Origin: JABHCC01 sp964444375
Lineage (GTDB): Bacteria > Bacteroidota > Bacteroidia > Bacteroidales > UBA12481
Reading direction: 5' to 3'
DNA: 14,487 nt
Assembly: GCA_964444375.1 (NCBI GenBank)
Contig: CAYUGX010000097.1
Coordinates: 1-14,487, forward strand
The notes under the pieces are model-generated. The model ran no database searches. It had not been told where the DNA came from and saw nothing but the letters and a program-made list of their open reading frames with translations. The position numbers were made by a program, and so were the translations under genes. Below are positions 7,224 to 13,664 of the stretch, one piece after another. Positions within the stretch are counted from its first letter, which is position 1; each line of letters begins with the position of its first letter.

Positions 7224-8243
7224 CTATTCAGGCAGGATGTATTCGTTCCCTACTTTTCTGGCCCGAACCGGTTGATCCAAGTCAATTCCCAATGCAATCC
7301 CAATCTCAACCAACAAATTCCATCCGGCAGCCAATTCTACATAGTCGCTGTATTTGCCTCCATCTGGTATGCGCATTGTTGGAAAACTGGTTTGCCTGGT
7401 GGAAATCGCAAATACTTTCATTCCTACGCCTTCAGCCAAACAGGTTTCAAATTTTTCTTCTTCACTTTCAAAGGGTTCAACCACAATGACTACTTCATTT
7501 TTATCCATCACTTCTTCAATACCATGGACAGCATAGGTGCCCTCAAGAAAATCTGATTTCTTTCTGGTGATTTCGTTGGTTTTCAAGGTCAATTCCTCAA
7601 CAACCCCCGTATTTCTTCCAGCGAAATAAATGACATCAGCATTTTTCAGTGCCACAACCATTTCTGGGTCGATATTTACCGCCAAGGCCTGATCAATTGC
7701 ATCAGCCAACTTGCCTAAGCCACTCATCTCTTCACCAGCCAATGCATGCAAAATACTATCATAAAACAAGCCCTGCTCAATCACTGACTTGGTTGCTGCA
7801 ACAGCGTCCTCCTTACCACAATTCATCACATGGGTTTTGAGAGCCAACTTTTCCAATGTTGTATCTGGATTTGCTGTTAAGCCATAAAAGGCACGATGAC
7901 CTTCTTCTTTGAGCTTCATGAACAAGCGGACTACTTCTTTTGTTTGTCCAGAATTCGAAGCGCCAAAAACCAGGTAATCTGATAGCTGGTATTCCATGGC
8001 CTGAGTCGAACCTTCGGTCATGATAATAGCAGGTCCACCTTTTTTGAGCACATTATATATGGCCCGTTTGGCTGGAAAGATTCGGCTACTGCCTTCTCCG
8101 GTCAAAAATAAACCCTTGCTGCCTGAGGCTTTTTCAGTGAAACCTTGTCCAACAGCCGGATCGAATTTCCGGACAATTTCGCCGGTCTCCAGCATTTCTT
8201 TGACCAGTGCGAATTTTGAATACTTTTCTTCTTTTAGGTTCAT
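7224..8243 (-). CDS. Tandem-SIS sugar-phosphate isomerase/deaminase (NagB-II / GlmD / AgaS-like)
   Basis: This 339-residue protein has two SIS domains in the arrangement of the GlmS isomerase half, but no glutaminase domain. The first holds GEGSSRIFPAKR (49-60) and GASNSGQTKEV (94-104). The second holds AGRNTGVVEELTLKTNEI (208-225), FLEGTYAVHGIEEV (232-245) and a C-terminal LDQPVRARKV (322-331), the counterpart of the GlmS DxDxPR tail. Proteins of this build include glucosamine-6-phosphate deaminases of the NagB-II and archaeal GlmD type, AgaS and FrlB. The likely reaction here is glucosamine-6-P to fructose-6-P plus ammonia. That choice is inferred from the adjacent deacetylase, kinase and PFK. 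The start overlaps the stop of the PIG-L gene by four bases (ATGA), implying translational coupling. It is followed by an intrinsic terminator. The family is certain, the exact substrate is not. Confidence 0.85.
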   Translation of the reverse strand: MNLKEEKYSKFALVKEMLETGEIVRKFDPAVGQGFTEKASGSKGLFLTGEGSSRIFPAKRAIYNVLKKGGPAIIMTEGSTQAMEYQLSDYLVFGASNSGQTKEVVRLFMKLKEEGHRAFYGLTANPDTTLEKLALKTHVMNCGKEDAVAATKSVIEQGLFYDSILHALAGEEMSGLGKLADAIDQALAVNIDPEMVVALKNADVIYFAGRNTGVVEELTLKTNEITRKKSDFLEGTYAVHGIEEVMDKNEVVIVVEPFESEEEKFETCLAEGVGMKVFAISTRQTSFPTMRIPDGGKYSDYVELAAGWNLLVEIGIALGIDLDQPVRARKVGNEYILPE

Positions 8244-9004
8244 GCCTGTATTTTTACAAAATCTGCTAATTCTTCTTGCAAGAGTGGATCCTTCTGAAAT
8301 CCACCACCCAGGTGTTGCAAGAAAACTTCGGCGTACTCAACCCCTATCATTTTCCCATACTCTTTATTCCCTTGATAAACGACACCAAAGAAATCGTCCA
8401 TCTTGTGCATCACTTTCATCAGTGTTTGTTGAGATTGATGGAATTGGAGCATTTCTTTTTTGGTTTCCATAACAGAGGAAACATCCACAAAAAATGTCGG
8501 TGGAATAATGGGAATTCCAATAGGGTCTGTTAAGGTTAATGGTGCAGTGTGATAAAGCAGAGGAGTAATATCCAACGGATCTTCATCAACCGGAACGTTT
8601 GGCAAGGAGGCTATAATTGTTGAGGCTTCCACCATATTGCAGGTGGCCCGGTGATCGGCATGATAGTCCATCGGAAGATGGGTCATGACAATACCCGCAT
8701 TATATCTTCTTACCATCGAAATAATAGCCAGGCGCAATTCTTCTGTATCGAATAAATAACCATCTCGACCACCAAGGCAATGATAAGGTGCATCTAGCAC
8801 CGCTGCGGCCTTTCGGGCCTCTTCCTGTCTGATTTCAATAGTGGTTTCTTCATCTGAACCAATCCCTCCCATACCACCAGCGGTTAGGGTGACGATCACT
8901 ATTTGATAACCTTTATCTTTCAGTAATTTCAATGTACCTGCACACCATGCCTCGGTATCATCCGGATGAGCATGGATCGACAACACTACCTTATTGTATT
9001 TCAT
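8240..9004 (-). CDS. PIG-L/LmbE-family N-acetylglucosaminyl deacetylase
   Basis: This 254-residue cytoplasmic protein should be a metal-dependent hydrolase that removes the acetyl group from an N-acetylglucosamine-type sugar. The zinc site is intact: AHPDDTEAW gives His13 and Asp16, and MDYHADHRAT gives the third ligand, His118. The catalytic Asp15 of the HPDD motif is present. The helix IRQEEARKAAAVL (about 58-70) is typical of the family. It overlaps the PFK gene upstream and the SIS gene downstream by four bases each, so three enzymes are translationally linked. Known relatives act on GlcNAc-PI, mycothiol or bacillithiol precursors, diacetylchitobiose (archaeal Dac) and lincosamides. The neighbours argue for free GlcNAc, GlcNAc-6-P or a short GlcNAc oligomer. 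It does not look like BshB of bacillithiol synthesis to me. No signal peptide is present. Confidence 0.88.
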   Translation of the reverse strand: MKYNKVVLSIHAHPDDTEAWCAGTLKLLKDKGYQIVIVTLTAGGMGGIGSDEETTIEIRQEEARKAAAVLDAPYHCLGGRDGYLFDTEELRLAIISMVRRYNAGIVMTHLPMDYHADHRATCNMVEASTIIASLPNVPVDEDPLDITPLLYHTAPLTLTDPIGIPIIPPTFFVDVSSVMETKKEMLQFHQSQQTLMKVMHKMDDFFGVVYQGNKEYGKMIGVEYAEVFLQHLGGGFQKDPLLQEELADFVKIQA

Positions 9005-10206
9005 TTCTTTACAAAGTCCTTTTCAAGTTCAACAAAGTGGGGAATCTCCCCGATCAGTGGCCGTATGTAGTTTTTAAATCCTTCACCTACAAAATTTCCT
9101 GCCGGATTAAAAAACTCCATGGGCATGGGCTTGGCTTTCACAGCCACATCGTTCAGCAAGGCCTTGCCAAAAACAATGGTATAGGGATCATTACTGATTC
9201 GCTGCATACTCACCATATAACCTGTTTCTTGCTGCTCAGCCAGCTTGACAGCTTCCAAACCACACTGGTAAGCTTCGTCCAAATCTACCCTACTTGATCT
9301 GACGATGTCAGACATGATGAGGGATTCTGTTATTTGAAATTCGCCCCTGAATCCAAAGTTCTCACTGATAAAACGATGAAGGTTTAAACCCACACTGGCT
9401 CCACCCATCGCTCCAAATTCGGTGTTATTAAATTTATCTTTCGTTTGTGACGCACTCACTGGGGTACCATCGGCAAATTTTAGTCCTTCACCACACACTA
9501 CCGAAACCCATCCATATAGTTTATAAGCGATTTCTACATCTTCAAGAAACTTGATCTTGTCAAAATCAAACTCAGGACAATAAATGAGGTGTGGCGCATC
9601 GTCTTCGTTGACTTTTGCCATAGCTGTGGCAGCTCCCAGCCAACCCGCATCACGACCAATGGTTTGGTATACCACAAATTGATCCACCTTTTTCATATCA
9701 CGAGCCAACATGCCGGCCTGCTTCACGTTGAGGATATTACTTTTTGCCGCTGAAGCAAAACCAGGAGTATGATCGGTCCCGAATAAATCATTATCCACTG
9801 TTTTAGGAATCCCAATACCGATTAACTCATAGCCTTCTGCCCGGCAATATTGTTCAATACGATTAATTGTGTCCATCGTATCATTACCCCCAATCAGAAA
9901 GAAATAGCGGATATCGTACTTTTCCAACATCTCCAGGATCTTTGGAAAATCGTCTTCCTTGACTTTGTGTCTGCTCGAGCCCAAAGCAGAACCGGGAGTC
10001 ACTCGCAGGCCCTGAATGACTGATTCAGGCTGGGTGCCGAGGTCCAATAGTTGTTCCTGCATGAATCCTTCAATTCCGTAATTCATGCCATACACCGACT
10101 CAATAGCCGATGACCGAATGGCTCCTTCAATCACACCTGCCAGACTTGAATTGATGACAGATGTAGGGCCTCCGGATTGTCCGATTATTGCATTTCCTCT
10201 GATCAT
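9001..10206 (-). CDS. 6-phosphofructokinase, predicted pyrophosphate-dependent
   Basis: This 401-residue enzyme phosphorylates fructose-6-P to fructose-1,6-bisphosphate. Motifs in order are GQSGGPTSVIN (9-19), the phosphate-donor loop IGGNDTMDT (105-113) and the catalytic IPKTVDND (133-140). ATP-dependent PFKs have GGDG and PGTIDND. Here Asp109 replaces the second-position glycine and Lys135 replaces glycine in PxTVDND, the two residues known to mark PPi-dependent enzymes. Asn108 in place of the usual Asp is a variant. Cofactor is therefore predicted as PPi, possibly reversible, but not proven. It sits after the CBM9-like gene (53-base gap containing a 10-bp tandem repeat) and overlaps the deacetylase gene by four bases. 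As an operon member it would dispose of the fructose-6-P made by the SIS enzyme. It may also be the cell's general PFK. Confidence 0.9.
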   Translation of the reverse strand: MIRGNAIIGQSGGPTSVINSSLAGVIEGAIRSSAIESVYGMNYGIEGFMQEQLLDLGTQPESVIQGLRVTPGSALGSSRHKVKEDDFPKILEMLEKYDIRYFFLIGGNDTMDTINRIEQYCRAEGYELIGIGIPKTVDNDLFGTDHTPGFASAAKSNILNVKQAGMLARDMKKVDQFVVYQTIGRDAGWLGAATAMAKVNEDDAPHLIYCPEFDFDKIKFLEDVEIAYKLYGWVSVVCGEGLKFADGTPVSASQTKDKFNNTEFGAMGGASVGLNLHRFISENFGFRGEFQITESLIMSDIVRSSRVDLDEAYQCGLEAVKLAEQQETGYMVSMQRISNDPYTIVFGKALLNDVAVKAKPMPMEFFNPAGNFVGEGFKNYIRPLIGEIPHFVELEKDFVKK

Positions 10207-10210
10207 GATA

Positions 10211-10241
10211 CAAAGATAGCTATTCTGTTCTATTCTGTTCT
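10211..10241 (-). promoter_or_regulatory. Possible -7 promoter element (TATCTTTG) before the PFK gene
   Basis: TATCTTTG at 10218-10211 (minus strand) matches the Bacteroidota -7 consensus TAnnTTTG exactly. The only upstream TTG (in TTTTTGACA) lies 32 bases before it, beyond the usual 17-23. The spacer consists almost entirely of the 10-bp repeat. The box ends 4 bases before the ATG, so any transcript would be leaderless or nearly so. This makes the call doubtful. Confidence 0.3.
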
Positions 10242-10250
10242 ATTCTATGT
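10221..10250. repeat. 10-bp tandem repeat, three units, in the CBM9-like/PFK gap
   Basis: On the plus strand TATTCTGTTC occurs twice exactly (10221-10230, 10231-10240) and is followed by a third, diverged copy TATTCTATGT (10241-10250, seven of ten matching). It fills most of the 53-base gap between the CBM9-like stop and the PFK start. One unit is about one helical turn. It could have arisen by slippage or be a set of in-phase binding sites. Confidence 0.8.
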
Positions 10251-10259
10251 CAAAAATTT

Positions 10260-10910
10260 TTATTCAAATTCAAGCACCCCAAAAAACTCAGGGCGATGAA
10301 AATCAGGTCGCTCAGTACCGATTGGATTCCAGCTGAGGTAGTGGCGTTGACTCATTTTGTCGCCGCATTTATAGAAATTAGCTCGTATAATCTTGCCTTT
10401 TAACTCGGGATCCGGATTTCCAAAGACCAGTGTGAATGGGATAGCCACCAACAATTCCCAGGGCCTGTCTGTCGGTTTCTCCTCAAAAGTCTCAGTACCC
10501 AGACTTGCCCACCGTCGGATTTTTTGAATATCTGAGGCGGGTAAAAACTGTCGATCACCACGACTCATTCCCCGTTGGGAAAGGCAGGTGCCGATGGCAT
10601 TGAACTCAAAATTGGTATACGGACCATCGGCAGTCACACTCACGAAAAACTCTACGCATGAATCCTGATAAACAGCTCCGTTGCTTTCACTATTTACTGC
10701 CCTGACTGAATTCTCAGCCACGTAATATTTTATTACCAATTCATCCTTGGTATAGCCAATAACAAATTTGACATCCGGTAGGTGATTGTATTCCTGCCAA
10801 TTAATGGTATTAATCTCATGCTTGTCTGCTAGCTGATCGCACAATTCAGACAAAGTAGCCAAGTCGGTTTGCTTTGAAACCGACAAGGCCTTAACTACTA
10901 ACTTTTTCAC
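10260..10910 (-). CDS. CBM9-like carbohydrate-binding family protein, cytoplasmic
   Basis: This 216-residue protein resembles carbohydrate-binding module family 9-like proteins. It has VYQDSCVEFFVSV (80-92), GPYTNFEFNAIG (96-107), a central WELLVAIPF (151-159), and a C-terminal block ANFYKCGDKMSQRHYLSWNP (177-196) with RPDFHRPEFFGVLEF near the end. It probably binds a sugar or oligosaccharide with a jelly-roll fold. It has no signal peptide and no attached enzyme domain, so it would act in the cytoplasm, which is unusual for a CBM. The start is GTG at 10910, fused to the stop of the permease gene as TAGTG (one shared base), so translation is likely coupled to the transporter. Ligand is unknown; a link to the imported sugar is inference. 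The fold call rests on remembered motifs. Confidence 0.75.
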   Translation of the reverse strand: MKKLVVKALSVSKQTDLATLSELCDQLADKHEINTINWQEYNHLPDVKFVIGYTKDELVIKYYVAENSVRAVNSESNGAVYQDSCVEFFVSVTADGPYTNFEFNAIGTCLSQRGMSRGDRQFLPASDIQKIRRWASLGTETFEEKPTDRPWELLVAIPFTLVFGNPDPELKGKIIRANFYKCGDKMSQRHYLSWNPIGTERPDFHRPEFFGVLEFE

Positions 10911-12079
10911 TATGCTTTTCTAATTGATAAAGCGATATACAAAATATAAAGAACGGCCGCCAGAGGCACCAGTAATCCAACGGTAATGCCGCCTATATCA
11001 GCCAGTTTACCCATTAATAATGGAAGTAATGCGCCCCCAACTATGGCTGAAATCATCAAACCCGATAATTCATTGGTACGCTCAGGCATCTTGTCTACGG
11101 CAATTGAGAATATCAGGGGGAAGATATTGGCAAAGCCCAGGCCGATAAAGAAAATAGAAACAATGGCTAGCGTTTTGATTCCCAGCAGAATAGTTACAGT
11201 ACCGACTATTGACAGCAGTACCGTTATCACTAAGAATTTTCGTGCTGAAATCCAATTTAGAATAACAGCTCCCAAGAAACGTCCGATGACCAGCGCCAGG
11301 AAGAACAACCCGGTTCCAGCCACTCCCAGGCTTCGAATGTCAATGTCGTATTTCTCATCGAGAAGCAGCGGGATGCCTGAACTCATGCATTGCTCGGCGC
11401 CGACATACATAAAGATTCCCAAGACCATGAGGGCAACGAAACCATTGCCAAGCAATTTGAAACTTGACTTAAAGGAGGCAGGAGTATTCCCTGGTTCTTT
11501 CTTTTCTTCAACTTTAACAAAACTAATCCACACCAGGGTTATCATCAGAGCAATCGAATAGATAGGAAAGATTATACTCCAGTCTACATTGAACCATCTG
11601 GCCGCAATTACCGGAATAATAGGGCCAGAAAGGCTACCAATGGCTTTGACAAACTGTCCCAAGGTAAGGTTACGGGCGAATTTACCGTCTGGTGAAACAT
11701 CACGCATTATTGGATTACCTGAAACCTGCAAAATGGCTGCTCCACCCCCCAAAAACATGATGGTGAGTAAGAATAGAGCGTATGATTCTAAGCCTTTGAA
11801 GATCGGTATCACCAATCCAATCAGGGCCACCAGCAAGCCAATGCGCAATACACCTTTTCGGCTCGTGCGATCCTGTACGATACCCATGGGAATAGACAGG
11901 ACCAAAAACATGGTAAATCCAATGAATTGAATGAGTGTGGCCATGAAATTACTCAACTCAAAAGTTTCCTTAGCCAGGCCAACAAACGGACCCACTGCAT
12001 CGCCAAATCCCATGCATAAAAATGCGAGAAAGATTGGCGTTGATTTGTAAACGTTTTTTGTACTCATATGGGTAGACAT
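10910..12079 (-). CDS. MFS sugar permease, FucP (FHS) type
   Basis: This 389-residue integral inner-membrane protein has about twelve hydrophobic segments in two halves with a charged loop near residues 190-210. The first half has GFGDAVGPFVG, a loop DRTSRKG in the MFS A-motif position and MFLGGGAAILQVSGNP. The second half has GLGFANIFPLIFSIAV and SGLMISAIVGGALLPLLMG, which match FucP-family proton-sugar symporters. In Bacteroidota and Shewanella this family imports fucose, glucose/galactose, mannose or GlcNAc (NagP). The downstream deacetylase and SIS genes favour a GlcNAc-type substrate. Its ATG lies 3 bases after the flippase stop, and its stop shares a base with the next start. A second in-frame ATG at 12067 is possible. 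Family is fairly certain, substrate is not. Confidence 0.85.
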   Translation of the reverse strand: MSTHMSTKNVYKSTPIFLAFLCMGFGDAVGPFVGLAKETFELSNFMATLIQFIGFTMFLVLSIPMGIVQDRTSRKGVLRIGLLVALIGLVIPIFKGLESYALFLLTIMFLGGGAAILQVSGNPIMRDVSPDGKFARNLTLGQFVKAIGSLSGPIIPVIAARWFNVDWSIIFPIYSIALMITLVWISFVKVEEKKEPGNTPASFKSSFKLLGNGFVALMVLGIFMYVGAEQCMSSGIPLLLDEKYDIDIRSLGVAGTGLFFLALVIGRFLGAVILNWISARKFLVITVLLSIVGTVTILLGIKTLAIVSIFFIGLGFANIFPLIFSIAVDKMPERTNELSGLMISAIVGGALLPLLMGKLADIGGITVGLLVPLAAVLYILYIALSIRKA

Positions 12080-12082
12080 TAA

Positions 12083-13591
12083 TTATTTACTTCCGGATGG
12101 TTGGGCATCTTCTCCATCTCTTATCAGGCGTAATAAATCACGTAAATCGATCACACTGAGGGCCATTGCCAATATCACTGCACTTATAATTACCCCTACA
12201 AAACCGATCCACCAATCAATTTGCAATTGTTTTGAGCCCAGTGCCAGGGCAAATACACCAGCAATGTAGACCAATACCCTGAATATCAAACTCGGATTCA
12301 AGCCAAATCTAAATAGTCGGGCGGCAATGATATACTGACTGATCCCGATAAATCCCTGGGTCATCAAGGCGCTGATGGCGGCTCCCATTACGTAAAAATG
12401 AGGAATAAGAATTAAATTGAGAATGAGATTAATAGCTACTGCTATGGCTGAAGTAATGTTTAATACTTTTAAGCTGCCATTAGCTGTCAACAGCGTACCG
12501 TATATGATGCTACCCGCCATCCCAAGGAAGGCAAACATGATTACACCAAATGGATTGGCTGACAAGGCGATGTTCTCATCATACAAAGCACCCATAATCT
12601 CATGGCGATAATACCAGGCTCCGACTGCAAGAGCAATTGATGGAATAAATAGCAGGAGGGATGACAGCCGGGTTAATTCGTGAATATTTTGTCGGTCGCC
12701 AAGCATTTTAGAAAAAATGGGTAGCAATAAAACAGCAAAAAGAAGGGCAAATTGATAAGCTGCGTCAAAGATCCTGAACCCATGAATATATATTGAGGCT
12801 TGCCTTTCCCCATCCTCTCCCATTAAATAGTCCAGAATCACCATATCAATTCGGGTATAGATCGACATCAACAAAACCAACAATGCAAAAGGATAGGATT
12901 GCCTCAATACGACCAGAAAGAATAAACGGTCGAAACGAAATCGCGGAAACTTAGATTTCCGCAATACAATGACAAAGCAAATCAGGGTGGTCAACAGGTA
13001 GGCTGCAGTCTGCGCATACACAAACCATTCAATCTTAAAAGCCTGGTCACTGACCCCTCCCCAAATGAGTACTGCACAAAACAGAATCATTAACGATCGG
13101 TCAAGAACCGACACCAGTGAGTTGGTGGTGTGCATTTGCATGCCGGCAATGTTTGAGCGCAAATACAGGGTAAAGGAGGTCAAAAACTGGTTCAGGACTA
13201 AGAATATGAGAATGTGAATCCGCTGACTGTCATAACCCAAAATTCCTGCGATCCCAAAAACGATGATGGCATACACTCCAGCGAGTAAAAATTTCAACAC
13301 GACAATATTCGAGAAATACTTGCGAAGCAACTGGTGGTTCTGAGAAATGTTACGATTGTTGTAGTTGGTGATGCCCAGATCGAGCAGAATATTCAGCAAG
13401 AATGAAAAACTCAACAAGGTGCCATACATACCGAAATCATAGTCGGTGGTATTCTGAACCTTGATGTCGATTACAAAAATCCAGATCGGTTTGATCAACA
13501 GGTTTAGCAGTATGATCAAAACCAGATTGGTGACGAATCTTCGTTTCAAACTTTTGTTGTTTTGTTCACCGGGTCTTTTCGCAGACCACAC
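12083..13591 (-). CDS. Polysaccharide/O-antigen flippase (Wzx-like, MATE/MOP superfamily)
   Basis: This 502-residue polytopic membrane protein has roughly 12-14 hydrophobic helices and little else, the build of lipid-linked oligosaccharide flippases that move sugar-undecaprenyl units across the inner membrane. Family-like features are a first helix preceded by basic residues (SLKRRFVTN), the segments LDLGITNYNNRNIS (about 71-84) and SIYTRIDMVILDYLMG (about 244-259), and a second-half repeat around LLTANGSLKVLNI and GAAISALMTQ. The start is GTG at 13591; GGAG lies 7 bases upstream, a rare Shine-Dalgarno for this lineage, and no internal Met follows for about 60 codons. It is divergent from a glycosyltransferase, fitting an exopolysaccharide or capsule locus to the right. 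Its stop is only 3 bases before the sugar-permease start, so a surface-polysaccharide gene leads a catabolic operon. Confidence 0.83.
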   Translation of the reverse strand: MWSAKRPGEQNNKSLKRRFVTNLVLIILLNLLIKPIWIFVIDIKVQNTTDYDFGMYGTLLSFSFLLNILLDLGITNYNNRNISQNHQLLRKYFSNIVVLKFLLAGVYAIIVFGIAGILGYDSQRIHILIFLVLNQFLTSFTLYLRSNIAGMQMHTTNSLVSVLDRSLMILFCAVLIWGGVSDQAFKIEWFVYAQTAAYLLTTLICFVIVLRKSKFPRFRFDRLFFLVVLRQSYPFALLVLLMSIYTRIDMVILDYLMGEDGERQASIYIHGFRIFDAAYQFALLFAVLLLPIFSKMLGDRQNIHELTRLSSLLLFIPSIALAVGAWYYRHEIMGALYDENIALSANPFGVIMFAFLGMAGSIIYGTLLTANGSLKVLNITSAIAVAINLILNLILIPHFYVMGAAISALMTQGFIGISQYIIAARLFRFGLNPSLIFRVLVYIAGVFALALGSKQLQIDWWIGFVGVIISAVILAMALSVIDLRDLLRLIRDGEDAQPSGSK

Positions 13592-13610
13592 TAAAAGTCT
13601 CCAAAAGTAA

Positions 13611-13638
13611 TAAAATTAGGTATTCATTGTTAATTTTA
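13611..13638. promoter_or_regulatory. AT-rich dyad in the divergent flippase/glycosyltransferase promoter gap
   Basis: TAAAATTA (13611-13618) and TAATTTTA (13631-13638) form 8-bp inverted arms around a 12-base spacer in the 73-base divergent gap. Each arm, read outward, is TAATTTTA, one base short of the Bacteroidota -7 box TAnnTTTG. They would place starts about 14 bases before the flippase GTG and about 20 bases before the glycosyltransferase ATG. No TTG is seen at the right distance on either side, so this may be a shared operator rather than two promoters. Confidence 0.35.
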
Positions 13639-13664
13639 CCAGCATTCACGCAGAAGGGCATTTC

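Noticed and set aside
7202..7225. A/T-rich hairpin AGATTTT...AAAATCT overlapping the SIS stop codon
   Set aside because: Weak, bulged and A/T only; the GC-rich hairpin with T6 just downstream explains termination better.
8240..9004. PIG-L gene as the bacillithiol enzyme BshB
   Set aside because: Sequence around the metal site and the operon of sugar-catabolic genes do not resemble bsh loci as I know them, and no other bsh gene is present.
10245..10256. TTGACA resembling an E. coli -35 box before the PFK gene
   Set aside because: No -10 hexamer at 16-18 bases, and Bacteroidota promoters do not follow the E. coli consensus.
10986..11930. Plus-strand open frames of 191 and 113 codons opposite the permease gene
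   Set aside because: Antisense shadows of hydrophobic codons in the permease, which has clear FucP-family motifs.
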